A DNA stretch of 64,000 bases. It comes from Metridium senile. Lineage: Eukaryota; Cnidaria; Anthozoa; Actiniaria; Metridiidae. The notes under the pieces were generated by a model. That model ran no database searches and was not told where the DNA came from. It saw nothing but the letters and a program-made list of their open reading frames with translations. Position numbers and translations under genes: made by a program. Every line of letters starts with the position of its first letter. Position 1 is the first letter of the stretch. Shown here piece after piece: positions 10,229 to 19,984 of the stretch. The stretch is from assembly GCA_949775045.1 (NCBI GenBank), contig OX459095.1, forward strand, positions 37,818,809-37,882,808. The letters are read 5' to 3'.

Positions 10229-10980
10229 GTGGTTTTCATTAACCCGTGAAACACACTTTAGCGTAATATGCTTTATTTCACTTTATTATATAAACTTCAG
10301 TGAAATATCAGGTAATCTCCCGCGCGAAAAAGTGATATCTTCATATTGTGAAAATAACATGTTATTTCACATGTGAAATAACACTTACCATCTATTTGTT
10401 AAGATTTTTGAAATTTTTTGATGCATATCTTCATAACACTTTTGCTATTTCATTTGTCATTAGTTTATATAATCAACAGAACATTACATGGGCGCTTGGA
10501 GATACGGATTTTATCTTCTCGTGTTCAAATGATATCTCTCTTATTTCACATGTGAAATAACACGTTACCATCTAATTGTTAAGATTTAAAAAAAAATTTG
10601 ATGCATATCTTGATAAAAGCTATTTCATTTGTCATGAGTTTATATAATAAATAGAACATTACATGGACGCTTGGAGATACGATCGATTTTATCTTCTCGT
10701 GTTCAAATGATATCAATTGAAAACTCGAAGATAAAATCCGCATCTCCAAGCGCCCATGTAATGTTCTGTTAATTATATAAACTCATCTCCGCGCGCCCAT
10801 GTAATATCCTCTATATCTATTTCACAGGTTAAATGACTTCACTCTAGTAATACTATCTTGTACTATTTTTGCTAATTCTATTTTGTTCTATTCTTCAACT
10901 AGCACTAATTTGTACTATTTAGTAATTAGTGTTTCACACCTTCACTAAAAGCGTTTTAAACGCCTTTAATCCATGAAACA
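10229..10980. repeat. MITE-like cluster with direct and inverted repeats
   Basis: A segment of about 178 bp at 10,360-10,537 (TTATTTCACATGTGAAATAA start, ATGATATC end) is repeated with about 10% divergence at 10,540-10,720. Part of it then recurs inverted at 10,718-10,790 (from AACTCGAAGATAAAATCC to ATATAAACTCAT). The outer motif GAGTGGTTTTCATTAACCC near 10,228 also occurs near 28,470, and inverted near 28,230, marking a shared repeat family. No coding capacity. Confidence 0.7.
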
Positions 10981-11008
10981 AAATTATGCTAATTACTCTT
11001 ACGTTGTT

Positions 11009-11075
11009 TCCGGTAGCTCAGTGGTAGAGTATCAACCGGAAGGTCGTGGGTTCGTTTCCCACCTGGGGCTCAAAT
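11009..11075 (+). repeat. tRNA-derived SINE head
   Basis: There is an A box TAGCTCAGTGG at 11,014 and a B box GGTTCGTTTCC at about 11,049, with an intact T-stem (GTGGG/CCCAC). The A-to-B distance is about 35 bases, shorter than the roughly 44 of a true tRNA, because the anticodon arm is largely missing. This fits a tRNA-derived SINE promoter better than a tRNA gene. The body after 11,075 is short and leads into the LINE fragment. Confidence 0.6.
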
Positions 11076-11100
11076 TTTCCGAGGTTGTAGTTGTGTCTAT

Positions 11101-11253
11101 TTATCGTGGACTAATTTTATTTATTAATATTCTTACGTTGTTCAAAAAAATAGAAATATATTTAGGACCATATGTAAATGCATTGATGCATTTAAAAAGA
11201 AGGACTAAAGATTGATCATACCTTCTATATTCTAATGATTGCATATTGACTAT
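11101..11253 (-). pseudogene. LINE reverse transcriptase fragment, distal half
   Basis: On minus, NMQSLEYRRYDQSLVLLFK then CINAFTYGPKYISIFLN continues the frame that ends at 15,189 on the far side of the Ginger-like element. The pattern LEYRR...L..LFKC.N matches the C-terminal region of CR1/L2-like reverse transcriptases. The frame becomes A/T-rich and uninformative before 11,101. Confidence 0.75.
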
Positions 11254-11259
11254 TGTTAC

Positions 11260-11466
11260 GCCACAAAATGGAATAACTCGCACAAAATGTAAGACTGACA
11301 CAAAATGTAATACAAACTGACACAAAATGTAAGACTGACACAGAATGTAATACAAACTGACACAAAATGTAATAACTTTATTAACACAGAATGTAATACA
11401 TTTTGACACAAAATGTAATAACTTTTTTAACGCAAAATGTAATACATTTTGACACAAAATGTAATA
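11260..11466 (+). repeat. Left subterminal repeats of the Ginger-like element
   Basis: Roughly ten copies of a 12-16 bp motif, GACACAAAATGTAATA with small variants, lie just inside the left TIR. The right end carries the same motif inverted. Such clusters are likely transposase-binding sites. Confidence 0.85.
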
Positions 11467-12430
11467 ACCTTCTTGACTTTTCGAAGAAAATTCCGGATGT
11501 ATCGCAGGCTATATTTTTGTTTAACTGTGGGGTTATTTAACAATAGCGAAACCACATCTGTTTAATTTTTTTTTTTTTTTATCGAAATTATTGTTTTTAT
11601 CGCTCAAAAATGTCAAAAGAAAAGAAAGGGTTAACCCACAAAAACAAAATCAGTAGTCACTTGGAAAACTAAATCAGGAGTAATTTCTCATTTTAAAAAT
11701 AAATGTAGCTTTGAGGATCATATACTGAATTAAGAAATGCTATGAAAATCACTAGATCAGAGTGGTTTAATTTTTTTTCTATAAGGCTAGCGCTTTTGTA
11801 CATGTTAGCTTTATTGCTATGATGCTTGTATGACGCATCACTGAAAAGAAACTTGAGAAAAAGCGTTTTCTGCTATTTAGCAATTTGCAGTTGATCTGTA
11901 AAGTTATATGACTTTTCTAAAGTTATACTTTAAGTACGAAAATTTTTTTTTTTTTTTCAATCTAAAAATTAAGTTTTGCATGTTGTATATTTGCTTTATG
12001 GTTATTTTTTGTGGTTGGATTTTGTCGTTGTTCCCATGCTAGCCTTTTATTTGGTTTTTATTAGTTAGCCGGGGACGGACCATTTGATTTTTGTATGTAT
12101 TTTTGTACGCCCTCCATTGTTGAAGGATTTTTTTTTTTTTTGCTTTACAAAGCTATTTTTGCCATGTTGACATCGCACGATTTTTTTTAGGGTTGAGACC
12201 TTGCTCGATTTTTTTTTCTTTTCTTTTCTTTTCTTTTTTTTGGGGGGAGGGGGGGCTCTCCCCCTACAAATATTAAATGGTCCGTCCATTAGCCGCCAGC
12301 AGGGCTCTAGGAACTTCTAGACTCTGTCTAGCCGCTGGCTAGACCAAGGCCATCAACTAATAGCAAATTTGTTGTCTTGATTAGAGTGAACGATCGAAGG
12401 CTAATAGTTAGACATCTTTAAACTATAAAC
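11467..12430. other. 5' non-coding part of the Ginger-like element
   Basis: No gene is visible between the subterminal repeats and the transposase frame. The sequence holds several T-runs (for example 11,567-11,580, 11,943-11,957 and 12,127-12,140) and a G-rich patch at 12,240-12,255. Confidence 0.6.
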
Positions 12431-13790
12431 ATGAATCGTTTTCTTCTATATTTTCTTCTTACAAGCATTACTTGCAACGTATGCATACTTGCTATTTCTT
12501 CTTTAGAAGATGAAACATACAACGTTTTTCTGGAGATGTTGAAAAAAGAATTTAGCGTTCCAATTAAGGATAGATCTGCAAAAGTAAGATCAGCTCTTGT
12601 GAGGTTTTGGCGAAATCGAAAGCATTTATCACTGAGTGGAAATCAAGTTTGTTTTGACGGCAAAGTGATTTTAAAGAAGTCAGATTTATCTAAAGTTGTC
12701 AAGAGAGCATTCAAGGATACTAAAGGATCAGGAGTACGAAAGTTATACCATCCTTAAAGATGTATGTATTGGCGTCGGCGAGAGAGATGTCAGAAGCGTC
12801 TTGCAAAAGTCTCGTATTCGTCAAAAGCTAAATGCACGTTTTCAAAACAAAGCACCTCTTAAGCCGATAAGAGCTCGTACAGTGCAAATTCGCCATCAGA
12901 TTGACTTAATAAGCATGGAAAATAGTCCTTGTAGATGGAAAGGAAAAACCTTTAAGTACATTCTTTCTGTAATAGATGTATTCAGTCGTTATCATTGGCT
13001 TATACCACTTGAAAGGAAAAGATGCGAGCCCATTGCAGATGCATTGTGTGGTCTCTACAAAGAGCACGGACCTCCAAGGGTAATCCAACATGACCATGGT
13101 ACGGAATTTAAAGGAGCAGTTGAAAAACTATGCAAATCTCTCAAGATCAAGGTTATTCAAGGTCGACCGTATCACCCACAATCACAGGGTAAAATTGAGC
13201 GATCGCACAGAGTTTACAAGAAAAAATTATTATACGACATGCTAACAATAGGCAAAAGAGGCGTGAGCTGGGTGAAATCACTACCTGACTATGCCAGAAC
13301 GATGAATTTGGATCCACGAGAAGAGCTTAGTTGGAAATCCGCCTTCGAAGTCTACTACGGACGAAAGATAAATAGGGATGAGTTGATCTCTAGATCTGAC
13401 AACCAAATTATTGAAGAACGGGCTCTATCTGAAAACAGTTATGAAAATGTGACATCGCCAAAATCCAGTAATTACACTTCCCGAGAAGCAGATGTACTCA
13501 AAGTACGTAAAGCTGCTTCTCTTTCTGGGAAAAAGTGTGAAAATAGAATGATAAAAAAAGGAATGAGAAATAACCCTGCGTCAGTCTACAGAATTGGTGA
13601 AAAAGTGCTGATAAGATATCCTCCAACAAAAAAGATTTCCAGAAAGAGATGCGTGGTCGAAGGACGAATCCTTAAACGTAATTTAAAAACTTTCACTTAC
13701 AAAGTTCGTTTTGTCTATCCAGTAGGTTCATACTTACTAGAGAAATGGATTTCCGTGAATGACATTACTAGTGTGACAGTTGCTAAATAG
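12431..13790 (+). pseudogene. Ginger-like transposase with DDE integrase core (frameshifted)
   Basis: The N-terminal frame starts at ATG 12,431 and reads LVRFWRNRKHLSLSGNQVCF to VRKLYH. It then shifts by one base near 12,740-12,757, and the second frame carries LKDVCIGVGERDVRSVLQKS. The rve integrase core has all three acidic residues in context: QIDLISM, QHDHGTEF and GKIERSHR. A C-terminal module, VYRIGEKVLIRYPP to FTYKVRF, resembles the GPY/F or chromo-like tail of Ginger and retroelement integrases. The integrase would cut and paste the element ends. It ends at an amber codon, 13,788-13,790. The first 18 residues of the start are hydrophobic and may be an artefact of the chosen Met. Confidence 0.82.
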
Positions 13791-13856
13791 AAAAAAAAGA
13801 GAAAGCAGGTCTCTTGTCTCAATAGAAAGAAGCATCGTGGCAAATACTTGATCCTG

Positions 13857-14756
13857 ATGTCGAATGAACGAGAGTTGTTTGCCAGTATTCGCTCAGAGCA
13901 ACGTCTCTCAATAAGCTATGATCCTCCTAAAGATGGAAACTGCCAGTTCTCAGCACTTTGTCACGAACTATCTAAAATTGGCATTTATAGATCGCCTGAT
14001 ACATTAAGAAAGGAGCTGGTAGCATACTTGTCCAATTATCCCAATGCTGCTGATGGGTTTCCTCTCGAACTATTCGTTGGCTTACCATGGGACCAATATC
14101 TAGCCTCAATGTCGAATGACGGTACCTATGGGGATCACTTAACACTTCAAGCCGCCGCAAATATGTTCCTTATTCAAATAAACGTTTACTCATCACTTGG
14201 ACCCTCTGCTACACAGACAATTTCTCCTATGGATGGTAACCCCGTTGCTGCTTTCTCTATTGGTCATTTTGCGGAAGGGGCTGGGGAGCACTATGTTTGT
14301 TTACGTGATGAAGAACCAGATGTGGGCCAGTCTGTAATTGACACTTATGACGATGCAGCTGACATAGAAAACGAGGAAAATATGGATGGGCATCGTACTG
14401 GAAATGTCTCTACCAGTGGTCCCTACCTAAACAACGATATACTAGAGCATATCATCAAGATTACTGTCAAGGAGTATCCAAGCACACGTTCATCGCTACG
14501 AATGGTGTCAAGATTTTTTAAAGATGTCGTTGACAAATTGCCCCTCCCACAAATTTATATCCCAGAATTGGCAGACTTTGCCGACATTCATCATGTGAGT
14601 GTCCGTCGAATCGTTAAGATGAAGGGGAAAGGCTCATCTGTTGTCACAGAATTGAAACAGTTGATTAACTCTGCACACTGGTTTAATGCTTGGGTTAAAC
14701 TTGATTTTTACGGTCATGGCTGGTATGGAGTAAAGTCTATTTATTGGGGAAGTTAA
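13857..14756 (+). CDS. OTU cysteine protease with C-terminal F-box-like region
   Basis: The first ATG is 13,857; the open frame actually continues upstream to the amber codon at 13,788 and is in phase with the integrase. Near residues 26-34 lies DGNCQFSAL, the OTU catalytic Asp/Cys block. The catalytic His fits GEHYVCL about 125 residues later. OTU enzymes cleave ubiquitin chains. After an acidic linker, ILEHIIKITVKEYPS then LRMVSRFFKDVVDKLPLPQI resembles an F-box, which binds SCF-type ubiquitin ligases. No internal stop is present. The combination suggests that the element manipulates host ubiquitin signalling. The F-box call is weaker than the OTU call. Confidence 0.78.
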   Translation: MSNERELFASIRSEQRLSISYDPPKDGNCQFSALCHELSKIGIYRSPDTLRKELVAYLSNYPNAADGFPLELFVGLPWDQYLASMSNDGTYGDHLTLQAAANMFLIQINVYSSLGPSATQTISPMDGNPVAAFSIGHFAEGAGEHYVCLRDEEPDVGQSVIDTYDDAADIENEENMDGHRTGNVSTSGPYLNNDILEHIIKITVKEYPSTRSSLRMVSRFFKDVVDKLPLPQIYIPELADFADIHHVSVRRIVKMKGKGSSVVTELKQLINSAHWFNAWVKLDFYGHGWYGVKSIYWGS

Positions 14757-14913
14757 GACTCTTTTCCACGTACCAAACCATATTAATAGCAAAATGATTG
14801 TTGCAAGGACAAACCTTGTTTGATGTTATCATTGAAATAGCGCTTTTCGAATTACGCGCTCGCCACACCCATTTTGGCATATGCGCGTACCTCGAACTTA
14901 AAACCTGAGGGAC

Positions 14914-14937
14914 GGGGGGGGGGGGGGGGGGGGGGGG
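14914..14937 (+). repeat. G24 homopolymer
   Basis: A run of 24 G residues follows the OTU frame inside the element. Its length is unreliable in any assembly, and it could form quadruplex structures. Confidence 0.95.
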
Positions 14938-15059
14938 TACTCCCTTATATTTACAATACGGGGAAGTTCCGCCAAATAGCCTAATTTGTCTTAAATAGGG
15001 TCGCACTTTTTAAATTTACTATGTCTTACACAGGGTGTCAATATGTGTCCAATGAGTAA

Positions 15060-15180
15060 GCCCCTAAAGTTGCATTTTGTGTCAGTTCGTATTACATTCT
15101 GTGTCAGTCTTACATTTTGTGTCAGTTTATATTACATTTTGTGTCAGTCTTACATTTTGTGCGAGTTATTACATTTTGTG
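15060..15180 (-). repeat. Right subterminal repeats of the Ginger-like element
   Basis: About seven copies of TTACATTTTGTGTCAG, the inverse of the left-end motif, end in the right TIR. Fewer copies are present than on the left. Confidence 0.85.
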
Positions 15181-15188
15181 GCGTAACA

Positions 15189-15520
15189 ACTATCGTTAAA
15201 ATCATATTATAATCTAAATTGTTTCCTACATTTATAAGAGTTTTTAGAGCGTAATGGTTTGCAGATTCAAGTTTTGAGTTCAGAGTTTTGTTAATACCAA
15301 GTAGAAGTGGGCTGCAATATTCAAGGTGGGATGGTATGTAGGCTTTGTATAGCAACAGGGAAACATCAGCAGGCACCAATAGCTGATATGTGTTCTTTAT
15401 ATGATAGTTTGCTGTCAATAACCATACCAAGAATTGTTAAAGTGTCCTTTATTTCAGTCGGAGATCCTTCAACATGTAAGATGGGATTTCGAGTGATTTT
15501 GAGACAGCGCTCAACATAGC
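15189..15520 (-). pseudogene. LINE reverse transcriptase fragment, proximal half
   Basis: On minus, HVEGSPTEIKDTLTILGMVI then DSKLSYKEHISAIG, an internal deletion, then SLLLYKAYIPSHLEYCSPLL and LESANHYALKTLINVGN. These are thumb-region blocks of a CR1/L2-like reverse transcriptase. The frame is cut at the Ginger-like insertion and resumes at 11,253. It is a different copy from the LINE at 0.6-3.9 kb, judging by sequence. Confidence 0.75.
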
Positions 15521-16080
15521 GTTCCCCCTTAGTCCTATTATAAATTGATTATACGTCTAGGGTCACCTCGGTTTTCTGCCAAAATATCATGCTTGTTGTG
15601 TTCCTCTATCATCACAACTTTGATATAGCCGCAACAGGTCCGAGAATTTCCCTTTATTCGAGCTCTAAACCTGACTTTGTTATTATTATATATAGCGATC
15701 AAATCTGATTTGTTTAGGACACAATGCACTTAAAATAAAATAAATAATAATCATTTATTTAACTTCAGACGATAATACCTGACCCCAGTATGAACAGTAT
15801 TCAACATTTTTGATCTAGTTTTTAATGTTTTCATAAAAATTTAATAATAAAATCTTCTATATTTCTTCACCTTTTTTCTTTTATCTCATGTAATTAATTA
15901 TATACATGTATAATAATATATATCTTGATTAATAATTACCATTCAATTTACTCAGCAGTTTTCTTGTGAATAGCTTCAAGTGACATTATGCATTTCTATT
16001 TTTAGATATTTATGTAAAAAAAATAGTCTAGAAATAGAGAAGCCAAGCCGTCTGGACAAAAAGAAAACCTGACATTCTTT
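15521..16080. other. AT-rich interval, no gene recognised
   Basis: It may include further 5' LINE remnants near 15,521-15,730, but no reverse transcriptase motif is visible. The rest is AT-rich with no repeat I can define. Confidence 0.4.
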
Positions 16081-16992
16081 CTAGACAAGAAAGGCATTCT
16101 TCCCCTGTTTAAAGACTTTAAAACAGATATACGTACTTTCGCTCCAAGATCTTCTGATTGCAAAAGAAACCTGTGTTATCAAAATATTGTATTCAAATGC
16201 TCCACTTCCTACTAAGAAAACTCCATTGAAGACTACGGAGAGTGGGTATTGAAGGACAATGACAGCGAGTTGATAAGGATGAAAAAATTTACGGGAGAGT
16301 TCATGAATGGTCATGAACTTTCCTTAAATTTAGATATCAATCCGTTGACATTGGAGTTCACGGTTGACACATTTGGTAAAACGTTAGGAAACGACGATCT
16401 TGGAGTTAAAGTAGCTTGAGAAAAACCCACCATTCCAAGAAATAATTAAATTCCTAGATCAATTTACCATGTAAAATGGAATCGAGAGCAACGGACATAA
16501 TGAAGCTGTAGTAAGAAACCCATTGGATGATTCGATGTGTATGCCCGTGGAAAGAAATGGCCAAAAGAAATTTTTATCACATCAATGTAAAACATTAGTT
16601 TATAAACAGAACAGTTCATGTAAATCGTGTTGTGATGCAAAAGAGCTCTGAAGAAACGCAAAAGAAGTTACGAAAACATCATGCGTGTGAATTATTTATT
16701 GCTGAGTTCAGAGGAAAAGAAAATTAAGCTTCAAAAGTGTGCTTTGGATAAAAAACGACTAGCAAAAAAAGTGCAATACTGGAAAAATAAATTTGATACA
16801 GAATGCATCACCGTGGACGATGGAGACAATCTTGATTTTGTGGAACTACTGGGTAAAGTTGACCATGACAAAGTCACTGAGGTGGAAACGTCTCGAAAAG
16901 ATCACCGGAATCGAGACAATTCATTTAAGAAAAAAATGATGGACAAGACAATTTTCCACCAATGGCTTAATTCACGTTATCCATTGGATTGA
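16075..16992 (+). pseudogene. Degraded zinc-binding and coiled-coil protein remnant
   Basis: Fragments in changing + frames read FKDFKTDIRTFAPRSSDCKR, then GEFMNGHELSLNLDINPLTL. Next comes a Cys-rich stretch, SSCKSCCDAKEL, and finally a charged helical region (KLQKCALDKKRLAKKVQYWK) that ends at 16,992. A Cys cluster followed by a coiled coil is common in the N-termini of transposon-encoded DNA-binding proteins. I cannot name the family. Frame changes and stops show that no intact product remains. Confidence 0.35.
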
Positions 16993-17504
16993 ATATCATT
17001 GTTATTGAATATCACTCCGGAGTAACTGTATGTATGTATGTAAGGTCACTGACATGGCATTATTACTCAAGCAACATACAAGTGTCTTGGAACAAAAAGG
17101 GAAACGCGGTCACAGATGCCATCCAAAGTAAGCAAAATCAATTAAATATAAACAAATATTATTATCATTATAAATAAATCCCACTTATCTTCTCCAATAT
17201 CCCATTATCCCTCCCATACATCCCACTCAACAGTTATGCCATAATATTTAACAGTGCATATTTTTTATTGTTACAGGATTATCAGATTGTGCCTCTACAT
17301 ATATTCAAAATCTCTAAATGCATTCCTTATTCTTCCGAGTGAGACTAATAAGGTAGGCCAATATTTTTAAAAGTAAAAAAAAGTTGAGTAGGAAAAAATA
17401 GAATGTGAAAAAATCATGTTCAATGTCATTGGATGTGTATGTATATTTTATAAAAGCAATATAAATCATGCACTTATGTGTATATTTAAGGAATAAACCA
17501 CTGC

Positions 17505-17655
17505 TGGCGATTGTATATCGAGAAATATTGTCCGAGGTTGAAAAGATGGTACAAAAAATGAACAGTCAGCCGAGAAGCGTAGCTGTAAGGGCAACTGAGA
17601 AATTTTGAGGACCATCTTTTCGACAGAGGACAATATTCCTCAATATAACAATTAA
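17505..17655. repeat. Palindromic MITE-like element
   Basis: GAGAAATATTGTCC and GAAAAGATGGT on the left return inverted on the right as ACCATCTTTTC and GGACAATATTCCTC. The whole is about 150 bp, with imperfect arms. Confidence 0.6.
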
Positions 17656-18690
17656 GCCAGAAGTGGTTTTATTCGTTTTATAACCCGACGACTTTTCAGG
17701 TAAAAATCCGACATGGAAACCCACCTAGTGCTCAAACAAAAAATTAAAAAACATTTTCTTCATTGAAAAAGCGAGATTTAAAAAAATGTTCTTGAACTTT
17801 TCTTAATTCGACCGTCTAAAATATATAGCAGTTTTAACACTAAAATTATGCTATTTTCAGAAAGTATTGAGGGAGAAAATGATAAAAACAGTGGAGAATT
17901 TGGATGTGTTTTTAATACATTTTTTGACTTCCCGTCACACGTCATTGAGCGCCGAAGCTTACCTTTTTTTCTTGTTTTTCAGGCTCCAGGTTTTTTTTGA
18001 AAAATCTGCGGCCCGGCGTCAATTTTCACTTGACGAATATCACCGGAAATTGGGGGATATAGGCTGATTTCCGTCCTTTGAAAACCTGTTTTGACCAATA
18101 AGAACTCGTTAGTATTATCGTTGGGTTATAAACTGTGATATATAAACACTCTGGGAACTGTGAAAGACTCACTAAACACAATGTTTCTTTATGATTTCTC
18201 TTTTGCTCTACAGCTCTCAGCATGTTATATATAGTTTATATATATAATTACATTATAATAACATTATTTCATTATTTTTCATCCAATTTCATTTAAAAGG
18301 TACTATCTCTCCTAAATCTGGATGGAATCTAGAGGTTCTCCCATGGTGCAAAAGAGAGGCAGACAAGTTAACACTAAAAGAAGAAAACTATTGGTGTGTC
18401 TTTATAGTGCACGATTTTTAATGACAGGTATAATTGCAATATATTTCAGTACTTATATTGCAATGTTGTGGTTCAGGTTCAATATGATTTTAAACCAGTT
18501 CAATTTATTTTGAACCATATTTATTGTACTGATACAAATAGTCTTGAACTGGTACAATCTGACATCTAAAACGGATTTTATTTATTGAACTCATAAATAA
18601 AACAGGGGATCTAAGCTACTTGACATTCCCGGCAGGTTGGATGAATGAATAAAAGAAATATTTGAATGGATGGTTGGATGAATGAATAAA
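17656..18690. other. Intergenic sequence with weak repeats
   Basis: TTATAACCC near 17,680 and its inverse GGGTTATAA near 18,123 may be ends of a small element of about 450 bp. A (GGATGAAT)-type low-complexity patch lies at 18,640-18,690. No convincing coding region is seen. Confidence 0.35.
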
Positions 18691-18734
18691 TGAATAAGAT
18701 TGTTAATCCCCTTAATCTCACATTACATATATTC

Positions 18735-19775
18735 TGCTCTCCAATAGATGCTGCTGGATCGGCAAGTTTGACAACAAATGTTGTAAATGAGAAGGACCAA
18801 ATAATACAGTGCGTATTAACGGCAACTCTAAAGAAGCTGAAAGATGGCCTAACAGAGCGCTACGCTAGAGCTTAACACCATCACCCTTCTCTTTACTACA
18901 CGGACCGCGACTGTTGTGCAACTGATGGCCCATCCAAATACAATGAGCTCTTTGAAGAATGACATGTCATGATAGTATGATTCGATATATTTCACTTCTT
19001 GCGTCGATTAACTGGTGGTGTAACAACGGAGTCACACACACTGTTTGGGGTATTCATGCAGCATTTGTCGTGCGCGATTTTTGAGTGGGATTCTGATGAC
19101 TACAACCGTCTTTGCGATGCGAAAAGATGACAAAGGAGACAGCTGAGGTTCCTCAACCTTCAGAAAGTGCAGTCAGGTATTAAATGTCACTCCAATTTAA
19201 CACATATTGCCTAATGATTTCTTTTTATGTATATTTTCTTTTTTATGTCTTGCTTTCATGCTTTCAGTTGATTTATCAGTTTCCTTCATCATTACTGCAT
19301 ACCGTATATCCACTCTATTCATTTTTTTTTTAATGCTTGAAATTTCTCTTTTTTTTTTTACTACTCTGATTTACAGAAAAGCACGATTCATTCCAGGTAC
19401 ATTAGCAAACGAAGTCAACTTCCATGCATTCCTGCTAGATGGAATATCTCGCTGGAATACAGCTAGGGCGTGTGATGCCGTAGACGCACAGTCCACGCCA
19501 GTAAGAACGTTCGATGTAAGGTTGCACACAAACATTAACAACAGTCTTTGGCCAGCCTCTTTTCAAGAATGTCCTAATGCTTATGAAATACACCGGAGAG
19601 CTGTTTGGTGTCCAGTACTTATATGATCAAAGTGGCCAAACGCTGAACCTGGATGATCTCGATGATCTCGACAAAGAAATAGACAACGACTTTGTAGAAC
19701 TAGTTGATGATAACGATAGCGATGTTGATGATAATGATGATGATGAAATGGAGGTAATGAGATATATACATTTAT
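18735..19775 (+). pseudogene. Transposase-like gene remnant, copy 1
   Basis: Broken + frames read YYTDRDCCATDGPSKYNELF (about 18,893), FDIFHFLRRLTGGVTTESHT, LSCAIFEWDSDDYNRL, FIPGTLANEVNFHAFLLDGI and GELFGVQYLYDQSGQTLN. An Asp/Glu-rich tail ends at about 19,760. The same ordered blocks occur in copy 2, and they look like a transposon-derived family that I believe is widespread in fish and invertebrate genomes. The Asp in DRDCC and the DIxHF block are candidate catalytic or structural residues. ATTTACAG at about 19,377 looks like a splice acceptor. Stops and a missing middle region make it non-functional. Confidence 0.55.
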
Positions 19776-19984
19776 AAAATTCAGTCACAACGCGCGCTTT
19801 GATTGGTTGAAAGCCATTTTAGATGAGAGTATATAAAACGTGTGCGCTACTCTGACACACGCAAAAGTGAATTCTCTTCATAAATTCTTTTTTAGTTTAC
19901 ATTTTTACGTGTTATATATCTGATCTAAACAGAAATAAAAAATGATTTTTTAATTTTCATACATTTGTTTATATCTTAGAAGTA

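Larger units (their letters stand above)
11249..15193. mobile_element. Complete Ginger-like DNA transposon with TIRs and 5-bp TSD
   Basis: The element is 11,254-15,188, about 3.9 kb. It starts TGTTACGCCACAAAATG and ends with the reverse complement. ACTAT is duplicated on both sides (11,249-11,253 and 15,189-15,193), and the flanks are the two halves of one LINE, which gives a clean empty site. TIRs of the form TGTNR and an integrase-like DDE transposase are recorded features of Ginger transposons, and some members of that group also carry OTU proteases. The transposase frame has one shift and one amber stop, so this copy is probably no longer autonomous, but its ends look intact. Confidence 0.88.

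Noticed and set aside
11009..11075. Functional tRNA gene
   Set aside because: A and B boxes and the T-stem are present but the anticodon arm is mostly missing, so a SINE head is the better call.
11101..11457. Minus-strand 118-codon ORF rich in FCV and LHF repeats
   Set aside because: It runs through the Ginger subterminal repeats and only by chance into the LINE fragment; the repeat part is not coding.
12065..12289. Pro- and Lys-rich ORF on minus
   Set aside because: It is a translation of homopolymer and G-rich tracts in the Ginger 5' non-coding region.
13848..13856. TTG start for the OTU frame
   Set aside because: The first ATG is at 13,857, and the frame is open upstream to the amber codon. 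A non-ATG start is not needed.
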